64,000 bases of DNA, taken from Lachnospiraceae bacterium. GTDB taxonomy: Bacteria > Bacillota > Clostridia > Lachnospirales > Lachnospiraceae. A program made the translations under genes and the position numbers. Under the pieces are notes generated by a model, which was given only the letters and a program-made list of their open reading frames with translations, made no database searches and had not been told where the DNA came from. Below are positions 18,991-28,090 of this stretch, piece by piece (within the stretch, counting starts at the first letter, position 1; every line of letters starts with the position of its first letter). The stretch spans positions 38,884 through 102,883 of the forward strand of contig JAETRI010000009.1 in NCBI GenBank assembly GCA_021770245.1, written 5' to 3'.

Positions 18991-21469
18991 AACAACATCC
19001 CGGAACTTCGATAAGGAACTTTTTAAGAAAAACGTGAAGGACAATGTAAAAACCCTTTACCGCAAGACCCTTGAGGAGGCCACGGAGCGTCAGATCTTCC
19101 AGGCCGTGGCATATACCATCAAAGACGAGATTGTGGATAACTGGATGGAAAGCCAGCGGCAGTTTGAGAAGCAGGATCCCAAGATGGTGTATTATATGTC
19201 CATGGAATTTTTGATGGGGCGTGCCTTGGGAAACAATCTGATCAATCTGCAGGCCTACGAGGGCGTGGCCGAGGCTCTGGAGGAATTGGGGCTGGATATC
19301 AACCGGGTGGAGGATCAGGAGCCGGATCCGGCGCTGGGCAACGGAGGCCTGGGCCGCCTGGCGGCCTGCTTCCTGGACTCCCTGGCCACCCTGGGCTATG
19401 AGGCCTATGGCTGCGGGATCCGTTATCGGTACGGGATGTTCAAACAGCAGATCCGGGACGGATTCCAGGTGGAGGTACCGGACAATTGGCTGGCGGACGG
19501 CAATCCCTTTGAATTGCGCCGCCCGGAATATGCCAAGGAAGTGAAGTTCGGCGGCTATGTGCGGGTCTATGTGGATGAAAACGGCCGCAATTGTTTTAAA
19601 CAGGAAGGGTATCAGTCCGTGAAGGCGGTGCCCTATGACATGCCCATCGTGGGGTACGGCAGCGGCCTGGTGAATACCCTGCGGATCTGGGACGCGGAGG
19701 CGGTGGAGTGCTTCCATCTGGATTCCTTCGACAAAGGGGACTATCAGAAGGCGGTGGAGCAGGAAAACCTGGCCAAGAATATCGTGGAGGTGCTCTATCC
19801 CAATGACAACCATTATGCGGGAAAAGAACTGCGCTTAAAGCAGCAGTATTTCTTCATTTCCGCTTCCGTTCAGACGGCGGTGGCCAAATATATGAGATCC
19901 CACGACGATATCAGGAAGTTCCATGAGAAGGTAACCTTCCAGCTCAACGACACCCATCCCACGGTGGCGATCGCGGAGCTGATGCGGATCCTGATGGACG
20001 ACTACTATCTGTCCTGGGAAGAGGCGTGGAACGTGACCTCGAAAACCTGTGCCTATACGAACCATACGATCATGTCGGAAGCGTTGGAGAAATGGCCCAT
20101 TGAGCTGTTTTCAAGGCTTCTGCCCAGGATCTACCAGATCGTGGAGGAAATCAACCGCAGGTTTGTGGAACAGGTGGCCAGACAGTACCCCGGTGATCAG
20201 AATAAGATTGCCAAGATGGCTATTATCTATGACGGCCAGGTGAAAATGGCCCACCTCGCCATCGTGGCCGGCTATTCCGTAAACGGCGTAGCCAGGCTGC
20301 ACACGGAAATCCTGAAACATCAGCAGTTAAAGGATTTCTACGAAATGATGCCGGAAAAATTCAATAATAAAACCAACGGTATTACCCAGAGAAGATTCCT
20401 GCTCCACGGCAATCCGCTTCTGGCGGACTGGGTGACCGACCATGTGGGAAGCGACTGGATCACGGATTTATCCAAGATCAGCGGTCTCAAGATCTATGCG
20501 GATGATGAAAAGGCCCAGCGGGAATTTATGAACATCAAATACCGCAACAAGGTGCGTCTGGCCAAATATATCCTGGAGCACAACGGCGTGGAGGTGGATC
20601 CCCGTTCCATTTTCGACGTACAGGTGAAACGGCTTCATGAATATAAAAGGCAGCTTATGAACATCCTTCATATCATCTACCTGTACAATGAATTGAAGGA
20701 TCATCCGGAAAGGGATTTCTATCCCAGGACGTTCATCTTCGGAGCCAAGGCGGCGGCTGGTTATCATACGGCGAAGCTCACCATCAAGCTGATCAATGCG
20801 GTGGCGGATGTGGTGAACAACGATCCGGCCATCGGCGGCAGGATCAAGGTAGTGTTCATTGAGGACTACAAGGTATCCAATGCGGAATGGATCTTTGCGG
20901 CAGCGGACGTATCCGAGCAGATTTCCACGGCCAGTAAAGAAGCATCCGGTACGGGCAATATGAAGTTCATGCTCAACGGGGCGCTTACGCTGGGCACCAT
21001 GGACGGCGCCAACGTGGAGATCGTGGAGGAAGTGGGAGAAGAAAACGTATTCCTCTTCGGCCTGAGTTCCGATGAAGTAATCCAGTACGAGAACTACGGC
21101 GGCTACTATCCCATGGATATCTTCAATAACGATCCGGATGTGCGCAGGGTGCTGATGGAGCTGATCAACGGAACCTTTGCCCCCTATGACACGGAGCTGT
21201 TCCGTCCGCTGTACAATTCCCTGCTGAACACCCAGAGTACGTCCAAAGCGGATATGTACTTCATACTGAAAGATTTCAAATCCTATGCGGAGGCGCAGAA
21301 CAGGGTGGAAGCCGCCTACCGTAACGAGAAGGCATGGGCCAGGAGCGCCATTCTGAACGTGGCATGCTGCGGCAAATTCAGCTCCGACCGTACCATCCGG
21401 GAATATGTGGATGAGATCTGGCATCTGGATCCGGTGGTGATGCCCAGAGAGGATACCAAGTCGAAATAA
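18980..21469 (+). CDS. glgP: Glycogen/maltodextrin phosphorylase
   Basis: MSMEFLMGRALGNNL, DPALGNGGLGRLAACFLDS, PLP site EASGTGNMKFMLNGALTLGTMDGANVE. Confidence 0.97.
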   Translation: MRGRTTSRNFDKELFKKNVKDNVKTLYRKTLEEATERQIFQAVAYTIKDEIVDNWMESQRQFEKQDPKMVYYMSMEFLMGRALGNNLINLQAYEGVAEALEELGLDINRVEDQEPDPALGNGGLGRLAACFLDSLATLGYEAYGCGIRYRYGMFKQQIRDGFQVEVPDNWLADGNPFELRRPEYAKEVKFGGYVRVYVDENGRNCFKQEGYQSVKAVPYDMPIVGYGSGLVNTLRIWDAEAVECFHLDSFDKGDYQKAVEQENLAKNIVEVLYPNDNHYAGKELRLKQQYFFISASVQTAVAKYMRSHDDIRKFHEKVTFQLNDTHPTVAIAELMRILMDDYYLSWEEAWNVTSKTCAYTNHTIMSEALEKWPIELFSRLLPRIYQIVEEINRRFVEQVARQYPGDQNKIAKMAIIYDGQVKMAHLAIVAGYSVNGVARLHTEILKHQQLKDFYEMMPEKFNNKTNGITQRRFLLHGNPLLADWVTDHVGSDWITDLSKISGLKIYADDEKAQREFMNIKYRNKVRLAKYILEHNGVEVDPRSIFDVQVKRLHEYKRQLMNILHIIYLYNELKDHPERDFYPRTFIFGAKAAAGYHTAKLTIKLINAVADVVNNDPAIGGRIKVVFIEDYKVSNAEWIFAAADVSEQISTASKEASGTGNMKFMLNGALTLGTMDGANVEIVEEVGEENVFLFGLSSDEVIQYENYGGYYPMDIFNNDPDVRRVLMELINGTFAPYDTELFRPLYNSLLNTQSTSKADMYFILKDFKSYAEAQNRVEAAYRNEKAWARSAILNVACCGKFSSDRTIREYVDEIWHLDPVVMPREDTKSK

Positions 21470-21566
21470 GCCTCTTTCCGGGGAGGAGCCGCCCTCGCAC
21501 CGGCCCACGTCGCGTTCCTGTACGTGTCGTGGGCCGGTGCGGGAATGACCTCCCCGAAAAGGGGCT
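21469..21566. repeat. Long nested inverted repeat, probable bidirectional terminator or hairpin element
   Basis: Outer arms agcctctttccggggagg / cctccccgaaaaggggct; inner perfect 14-bp arms cgcaccggcccacg (21496-21509) / cgtgggccggtgcg (21528-21541). Confidence 0.8.
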
Positions 21567-21587
21567 TTTGAACGGGAAAGGAGAAGT

Positions 21588-22274
21588 ATGCTGGATATCT
21601 TAATGGTAACGGATTATGTCTGTCCATACTGCCTGGTGGCCAAGGAGGCATTGGGACGCGCCCTTCGGGAAACCGGGATCGAGGCCCGGATCCGTACGCA
21701 GCCCTTCGAACTGACCGAGGAGCCGAAGGAGAGGGTGGATACCTATCATGATGAAAACAGGAGGGCGCATTACAGGATCCTGGAGGAACCCGCGAAGGAA
21801 CTGGGATTGGACATGAAGCTGCCGCCTGCGGTGATTCCCCGTCCCTATACGCGGTTTGCCTTTGAGGGATGGTACTTTGCCTGTGAGAAGAATTGCGGGG
21901 ATGCCTATCAGGATCTGATGTACCGGGCCTATTTTATCGAAGAAAAGGATATCGGCGATCCGGAGGTGCTCGCCGGTCTGGCCGGAAGGATCGGGCTGGA
22001 CGGAGAGGAGTACCGGACGGCCTTGCTGGAAGGGACCTATCGCACGAAGGAAAAGGAAGCGGTGGCGTATGCAAAGGACGTGCTCCGGGTGAAAACGGTT
22101 CCGACGATCTATATAAACGGGAATAAAGTAAGCCCGGAGAGATATACCGCCCATGAGATGACGGAGATTTTGCGGCAGGAGGAAAGAAGAGCCGGCGGTA
22201 ATGCGTCGGAAGGAGAGAGCGAGGAACAAGGGGAGGGAAACGGATTTAGCTGCGGAACGGACGGGTGTGGCTGA
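21588..22274 (+). CDS. DsbA/FrnE-like thioredoxin-fold oxidoreductase
   Basis: DYVCPYCLVAKEAL active-site-like CPYC and FrnE-like helical insertion. Confidence 0.85.
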   Translation: MLDILMVTDYVCPYCLVAKEALGRALRETGIEARIRTQPFELTEEPKERVDTYHDENRRAHYRILEEPAKELGLDMKLPPAVIPRPYTRFAFEGWYFACEKNCGDAYQDLMYRAYFIEEKDIGDPEVLAGLAGRIGLDGEEYRTALLEGTYRTKEKEAVAYAKDVLRVKTVPTIYINGNKVSPERYTAHEMTEILRQEERRAGGNASEGESEEQGEGNGFSCGTDGCG

Positions 22275-22313
22275 AGGATGGCAAAACGGCCGCGAAACCG
22301 CAAAGGGCGCGGC

Positions 22314-22727
22314 ATGAAAGGGGTTAAAATGGAGAATGGCTTTCGGAAATATATAACAGGGCTGCAGCATATCGGGGTCCCGACAAACGACTTGGAAGAA
22401 ACGGTTTCCTTTTATGAAACGCTGGGATTCCGGCCTGCGTTTCAGACAGTGAATGAAGCGGCAGATGAAAGGGTGGCATTCTTAAGGATGGGGGATGTCA
22501 CGATTGAGATATATGAGAATAAGCAGGCGGCGCTGGTAAACGGGGCATTGGATCATATCGCACTGAACGTGACAGATATTGAGGAAGTATTCAGGATGGC
22601 AAAAGAAAATGGATTTTGTTTGCTGGATGAGGAAATACGGTTTCTCCCTTTTTGGGAAAACGGGGTAAGGTTTTTTACGCTCGTGGGGCCGAATCAAGAG
22701 AAAATCGAGTTCAGCCAGTATTTATAG
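22314..22727 (+). CDS. VOC/glyoxalase family protein
   Basis: LQHIGVPTNDLEETVSFYETLGF ... ALDHIALNVTDIEEVF. Confidence 0.88.
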   Translation: MKGVKMENGFRKYITGLQHIGVPTNDLEETVSFYETLGFRPAFQTVNEAADERVAFLRMGDVTIEIYENKQAALVNGALDHIALNVTDIEEVFRMAKENGFCLLDEEIRFLPFWENGVRFFTLVGPNQEKIEFSQYL

Positions 22728-22891
22728 TATAAGGGGGAAGCCTGTGTGATTGAGGTGAATCCAAGATAAAAACAGGAATTTTCCTGGCTGGTTGATGCGG
22801 ACCGGTATCATTACCGGTCCATGGATTTTCATATTTCCCAGACGGTATGGATTCGAGAAAGGTATACGGGAAAAGGCCACGGTCAAAGCAG

Positions 22892-23722
22892 CTAACGATT
22901 TATCGCTATCTCCTTTCCTATCCAAATGGCTTTGGAATCATCATTGTGTCCTATTTCTCTGGTTTGCGCAATCGGTATATCATTTCCCGCAAATAACCGT
23001 ATCAGAGAAATGATATCCGGCTCGCAATGGTTGGCTTCCATTTCACTAAAAGTGCCAAGCAGGATTCCCTTTATTTTTTCAAACACACCACAGGATTTAA
23101 GCTGCGAAAAATAGGTTATCATCTGCGGGACTTGGCCGCCCAAAGATTCGATTAGAAGAATTTTATCTGTAACATCAGGAAAATATCTTGTTCCTGCTAA
23201 TTTTAAAAAACATCTGATATTTCCGCCTATCACAACTCCTCTTATAAAACTGCCTTGAATAAAACGAAAGGATGGATTGAACAAATCTGATTTATTGATA
23301 AAGCGCTGACGTTGTGTATCTTGATAACCACCATGCACCAGATTTTTAATCTGATATAAAACACTGCTTTTACCTGTCTGCGAATATATTGCATTTATAA
23401 CTGTCGTAAGATCGCTATATCCCCAAAATGTGGCTTTGCTGTTTTTTATCTGTTTATAATCTAACTCATCCAATACCTCATTGGCTATATCTCCGCCGGA
23501 TATATCGTATATATTTTCGACATCGGGATTGGAAAAAAGCTTCATCAATTCATTCGCGCGTTCTTTTCCGGTACCTGAAAGAACGCCATTTTTTTCATAT
23601 ATGCAGTTGCTGACGAGGACATTCTTCCCGGCCTTTTCAAGAAAAGCGATAAGATTCTGATTTTGCTCTTCCCACGCTGCTTTTTGTGCATTGGAACAAG
23701 CAACGATTCCTACTGAATTCAT
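22892..23722 (-). CDS. S66 family LD-carboxypeptidase / MccF-like
   Basis: YDISGGDIANEVLDELDYKQIKNSKATFWGYSDLT nucleophile-elbow-like region; ILLIESLGG. Confidence 0.8.
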   Translation of the reverse strand: MNSVGIVACSNAQKAAWEEQNQNLIAFLEKAGKNVLVSNCIYEKNGVLSGTGKERANELMKLFSNPDVENIYDISGGDIANEVLDELDYKQIKNSKATFWGYSDLTTVINAIYSQTGKSSVLYQIKNLVHGGYQDTQRQRFINKSDLFNPSFRFIQGSFIRGVVIGGNIRCFLKLAGTRYFPDVTDKILLIESLGGQVPQMITYFSQLKSCGVFEKIKGILLGTFSEMEANHCEPDIISLIRLFAGNDIPIAQTREIGHNDDSKAIWIGKEIAINR

Positions 23723-24000
23723 ACGACATCTCCTATGCATTTATACCGGAAGTTACATCATATGCCGGATAGTGATAAAACCGGTTGTTGTATTCTTTCA
23801 CCAATAGCCATAGAGTTTACACTCTTGGTTTATGTACTGCAATCAGTATATCAGATGTGTTTAGGAAGTATCAATAAAAAGAGTTTAATATTAGGAAAAC
23901 AGTTCAGCCACCCCGCAGGTTCCCGGACGCTTATGCGCACAGGAAGGATCCTGCCGGAAGCCCGCTGCCCCTTTATCCTGATGGTTAAGAAAAAAACATA

Positions 24001-24050
24001 TTGACAATTTTCTATGTGATGCATATAATAACACATAGACAGCTATCTAT
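24001..24050 (+). promoter_or_regulatory. Promoter with ArsR-like operators
   Basis: TTGACA-17-TATAAT (24001-24029); inverted repeat CTATGTG (24012-24018)/CACATAG (24032-24038) spanning the -10 box, plus the overlapping dyad CATAGA...TCTATG. Confidence 0.75.
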
Positions 24051-24068
24051 GGGAGGTGATTTTGAGAG

Positions 24069-24377
24069 ATGGACGAAAGAAGAACTGCGGCAATCTTCAA
24101 AGCATTTGGTGATGAAAACCGTATTAGAATTATAAAACTATTGCGTTCGGGTGAAAAATGTGCCTGCAAGCTGTTGGAAGAAGTTCATGTAACACAGCCC
24201 ACGCTTTCTCATCATATGAAAATACTTTGTGACGCTGAAATTGTTGTAGGACGCAAAGAGGGAAAATGGACGCACTATTCCATTTCAGAAAAAGGCGTGA
24301 AGCAGGCAAAGGAATGTTTGGAGCAGTTGACAACACTTGATGTTGAATACAAAAACAGGTCGTGCTGTGAAAAGTGA
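24069..24377 (+). CDS. ArsR/SmtB family metalloregulator
   Basis: Winged helix with GEKCACKLLEEVHVTQPTLSHHMKIL (ELCVCDL-type cysteine box). Confidence 0.92.
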   Translation: MDERRTAAIFKAFGDENRIRIIKLLRSGEKCACKLLEEVHVTQPTLSHHMKILCDAEIVVGRKEGKWTHYSISEKGVKQAKECLEQLTTLDVEYKNRSCCEK

Positions 24378-24465
24378 GGAAGTTTATAGATTGCTTTTTT
24401 GCACGGCTTATAAAAGCACCAATATATAGATACATTTCAATATAACTATATGAAAGGAACTTTTT

Positions 24466-25479
24466 ATGGAAGCATTAAAAATTGGTTGGGACTTTTTTCA
24501 AAAGGAAGCCCTTAGTATGGGATGGCTGAGTAGGCTCATATCAAGTATATTGAATGCCTGCGGTTTAGATACTACAAGCAGAGTAGGCGGCAGCGTTTGG
24601 TTTTTCATATACGATACGATTAAAATTATGGTCTTGCTCGGCGTGCTGATTTTGATTATTTCCTATATTCAAAGCTATTTCCCACCCGAAAGAACAAGAA
24701 AGATACTTGGCAGATTTCACGGAATATGGGCAAATATCATTGCCGCCCTGCTCGGTACGGTAACGCCGTTCTGTTCGTGTTCTTCAATACCTTTGTTTAT
24801 CGGATTTACAAGTGCGGGCCTGCCGCTTGGCGTTACATTTTCCTTTTTAATTTCTTCGCCAATGGTTGACCTCGGCAGCCTTGTTTTACTGATGAGCATA
24901 TTCGGTTGGAAAGTTGCCGTTTTGTATGTTCTTCTCGGTCTGGCAATTGCCGTTGTCGGCGGTACGCTCACTCAAAAACTGCATCTTGAAAATCAAGTAG
25001 AGGAATATATTCGAAACGGTCATTCTATTGATATTTCACAAGAGGAACTGCATTTCAAAGATCGTATGAAATATGCCTGGGGACAGGTCGTTTCAACAGC
25101 GAAAAAGGTTGCTCCGTATGTTTTGATAGGCGTAGGTATTGGCGCAGTCATTCATAACTGGATACCCGAAGGTTTTATTGTCAAGGTACTTGGGGATAAC
25201 AATCCGCTTGGCGTTGTGCTCGCTACTATCGCAGGTGTTCCGATGTATGCGGATATTTTTGGCACAATCCCGATTGCAGAAGCCTTACTTGCAAAGGGTG
25301 CTTTGCTCGGCGTTGTCCTTTCGTTTATGATGGGCGTAACTACTCTTTCTCTCCCGTCAATAATTATGCTCCGCAAGGCAGTTAAGCCAAAGCTGCTCGG
25401 CATTTTCATCGCAATATGCACAGTCGGTATTATCGTTGTAGGTTATTTCTTCAACGCAATACAATATCTTATTGTTTAA
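24466..25479 (+). CDS. Permease, DUF318/ArsP-like
   Basis: Multi-TM, TPFCSCSSIPLFIGFTSAGLPLGVTFSFLISSPMVD and GVPMYADIFGTIPIAEALLAKG. Confidence 0.88.
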   Translation: MEALKIGWDFFQKEALSMGWLSRLISSILNACGLDTTSRVGGSVWFFIYDTIKIMVLLGVLILIISYIQSYFPPERTRKILGRFHGIWANIIAALLGTVTPFCSCSSIPLFIGFTSAGLPLGVTFSFLISSPMVDLGSLVLLMSIFGWKVAVLYVLLGLAIAVVGGTLTQKLHLENQVEEYIRNGHSIDISQEELHFKDRMKYAWGQVVSTAKKVAPYVLIGVGIGAVIHNWIPEGFIVKVLGDNNPLGVVLATIAGVPMYADIFGTIPIAEALLAKGALLGVVLSFMMGVTTLSLPSIIMLRKAVKPKLLGIFIAICTVGIIVVGYFFNAIQYLIV

Positions 25480-25497
25480 TTTCAGGAGGTTATTACT

Positions 25498-25863
25498 ATG
25501 GCATTATTTAATTTCGGAAAGAAAAAAGAAGAAAAGAAAACACCTGCCCCGGCTTGCAGTTGTGGATGTCCGAAAAGTGAAGCGGGAGAAATCACAAATG
25601 ACTGCCGCCCCGAAGCAAAGGACGGAATTTGCTGCATTAAGGTGTTAGGTGCAGGCTGTAAATCCTGCCATGAGCAGTATGTGAACGCTAAACAGGCAGT
25701 AAATGATATGGGGCTTTCCATAGAGGTCGAATATATTACTGATATGCAGAAGGTAATGGAATACGGCGTAATGAGTATGCCGGCCCTTGTCGTCAATGAA
25801 AAGGTTGTTGCTATGGGCAAAGTATTAAAGGCAGATGAAGTCGTGGCTTTATTGCGAAGGTGA
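25498..25863 (+). CDS. Small thioredoxin-family (redox-active disulfide) protein with Cys-rich N-terminus
   Basis: CSCGCPKSE...CCIKVLGAGCKSCHEQYVNAKQAV; C-terminal MSMPALVVNEKVV. Confidence 0.85.
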   Translation: MALFNFGKKKEEKKTPAPACSCGCPKSEAGEITNDCRPEAKDGICCIKVLGAGCKSCHEQYVNAKQAVNDMGLSIEVEYITDMQKVMEYGVMSMPALVVNEKVVAMGKVLKADEVVALLRR

Positions 25864-25954
25864 GGATTTTAAAAGCGGAAAAGAAAAAACAGAATGGGTA
25901 AAGTGCCTGTTTGTGGCAATAAACTTATGACAAAGCTTCCTTTCGCACTAGTGA

Positions 25955-26003
25955 CGGGCAGGGACGGCGCAGGGGCCGCAGGGTCGTTCATGCGTTTGTC
26001 CTG
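25955..26003. repeat. Dispersed 'ATGCGTTTGTCCTG' element, copy D
   Basis: gcaggggccgcagggtcgttcatgcgtttgtcctg, near-identical to 10769-10803. Confidence 0.65.
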
Positions 26004-26089
26004 TTTGCCCTGGGGTTTTCTATAGTAAAAAGGAAAAACTTGTGGTATTATTGTGTGGCAGGAAGTTACAAATACAAGGGAGAGCCTGA

Positions 26090-26334
26090 AATGAATACCT
26101 ATCAGGTGATAGATGAAAAATTTGGGAGAGGGCCATGCATCCTATATGCATATCTCACATACCAATTCCGGGAAAAAGGATAATGCGACGCCTCTGTTCG
26201 ACTGGGGGAAATATTATGAGAAGGACGGCAGGATCGTTATGCCTGTATCCGTTCAGGAGCATCACTCCTTTGTGGATGGGATACATATTGGACAGTTTGC
26301 GGATATGCTCCGGAAATATATGGAATTATTTTAG
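26090..26334 (+). pseudogene. Remnant of chloramphenicol acetyltransferase-like gene
   Basis: N-terminal MNTYQVIDEKF in one frame, then C-terminal CAT-like FDWGKYYEKDGRIVMPVSVQEHHSFVDGIHIGQFADMLRKYMELF in another; the middle of the enzyme is missing. Confidence 0.7.
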
Positions 26335-26388
26335 GCATTTAACAATCATTTCTTGAGCCGCAGGGGACGCGGCAGGAAAGGCATCGCG

Positions 26389-27819
26389 ATGGAAAAATAC
26401 AAGGAACGTATCCCCATACTGATGATGAAGGACAAAGGGGTGGAACAGGCCTGGGGATGGGCGCTCGATAACCTGCTGCGGATCAACACGGTGCCCTGTC
26501 CCAGAAAGAGGTATAACAGAACCGGACTTCTGGCGGAAAAACCGGGGCTGATGATCCGGGCCGGGGGAGACTATCCCACGCCCTGGACCAGGGATGCGGC
26601 GGTAAATGTGATGAATGCAGCCTGCTTTCTGGAGCCGGAAGTGGCCCGGGATACCCTGTGGGCGGTCTGCGAGAGGGTGGACGGGAAATTATGTTTTCAG
26701 ATGGATGACCAGAGCTGGGATAAGGTGGTCTGGGTGACGGGGGCATGGGTTTATTATTTGGCGACCGGAGATTCTAAATTCCTGGCGGCAGCATGTGAGA
26801 CGGCGGAACATTCCCTTGCCATGTTGGAGGAGAGGCAGTTCCATCCGGGGTTCGGGCTGTTTATGGGAGGCTCTTTTTTCAATGACGGGATTGCCGGTTA
26901 CCCGGCCGCGCTGCATGAGGAGGGGAACCCTTCCTCCTTCGTGGGAGACCATCCCGGTCCGGGGCGGATCATGACGCTCAGCACCAACTGCCTGTATTAC
27001 CAGGCATACCGGATCCAGGAGCGGATGACGGCGCTCACGGGGGAAGCGGAAAAGACGGAGGGATACCGGAAACGCGCGGATACGCTCCGGGATGCGATCA
27101 ACCGGCATCTTTGGAGAAAGGAGGAGGGACGTTACTCTTATTTTCTCTATCCGGACGGCAGCACGGACGATTCCCAGGAGGGCTGCGGGATTTCCTTTGC
27201 CATCCTTTCGGGCGTATGCGGCGCCGTGCAGGCGAAGCGGATCCTGGAGGGCTGTTACAGGAGCCCGAGAGGCCTGGTCTCTATCTGGCCTCCCTTTGCC
27301 GGGATTTCCTCGGAGGAAAAGCCGCTGCGTCATAACAATATCATCTGGCCCTTTGTCAACGGCTATTTTGTGACGGCCGCTGCGAAATATGGCTATGATA
27401 AAATCGTGGGAGAGGAAATCAGGAATCTGGCCGGCCTGGCCCGGGAGGACGGCGGGACCTTCAGCGAAATCTACCATGCGGGGACGGGAAAGGCGGACGG
27501 CGGCTGGCAGTGCGGACGGCCCTGGAAGTCAGTACCGAACCAGACCTGGTCGGCCACGGGATTCATCCGCGCCATCGTATTCGGCGTGTTCGGGATTACG
27601 CTGGGGGAAGAAGGGATTACCTTCCGGCCCTGCCTGCCGGAGGGCTTCGGGCCTGCCGTATTGGAGGGAATCCGTTTCCGGGATACGATCTTGGATATCC
27701 GTTTAACGGGAGCGGGAAGCCGTATTTCTTCCATGCGGATAGACGGGGAAGAGGCGGACGGTATCGGATTCAAATCAAAGGGAAGGCATCGGGTGGAAAT
27801 CCGGATGGAGGAAGCCTGA
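26389..27819 (+). CDS. Putative (alpha/alpha)6-barrel glycoside hydrolase
   Basis: Trehalase/GH63-like features: GGDYPTPWTRDAAVNVMNAACFL, HNNIIWPFVNGYFVTAA, GGWQCGRPWKSVPNQTWSATGFIRAIV. Confidence 0.65.
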   Translation: MEKYKERIPILMMKDKGVEQAWGWALDNLLRINTVPCPRKRYNRTGLLAEKPGLMIRAGGDYPTPWTRDAAVNVMNAACFLEPEVARDTLWAVCERVDGKLCFQMDDQSWDKVVWVTGAWVYYLATGDSKFLAAACETAEHSLAMLEERQFHPGFGLFMGGSFFNDGIAGYPAALHEEGNPSSFVGDHPGPGRIMTLSTNCLYYQAYRIQERMTALTGEAEKTEGYRKRADTLRDAINRHLWRKEEGRYSYFLYPDGSTDDSQEGCGISFAILSGVCGAVQAKRILEGCYRSPRGLVSIWPPFAGISSEEKPLRHNNIIWPFVNGYFVTAAAKYGYDKIVGEEIRNLAGLAREDGGTFSEIYHAGTGKADGGWQCGRPWKSVPNQTWSATGFIRAIVFGVFGITLGEEGITFRPCLPEGFGPAVLEGIRFRDTILDIRLTGAGSRISSMRIDGEEADGIGFKSKGRHRVEIRMEEA

Positions 27820-28090
27820 TCCGCGGGAAAACAGAAAAGGCTGCTACAGTATACGGCAGGGACACAACAGAACGTACGATGCCTGTGGCAGGCATGCGGT
27901 ACGGTTAGTTGCATCTGTCATTTTGCAGCAGCCTTGATTGATACGGATAAAGGGAGCAGGAAATCTCCGATTTCATGTCGCGCAGCCGCGCAGAGCGCGG
28001 CATGCCGGTCAGCGCGAAATCTTCGATTTCACAGGAAACGAAAGTTTCCTTAGCCTGATTTGAATGCCCGCCGAGGCGGGCAGATGGGAG

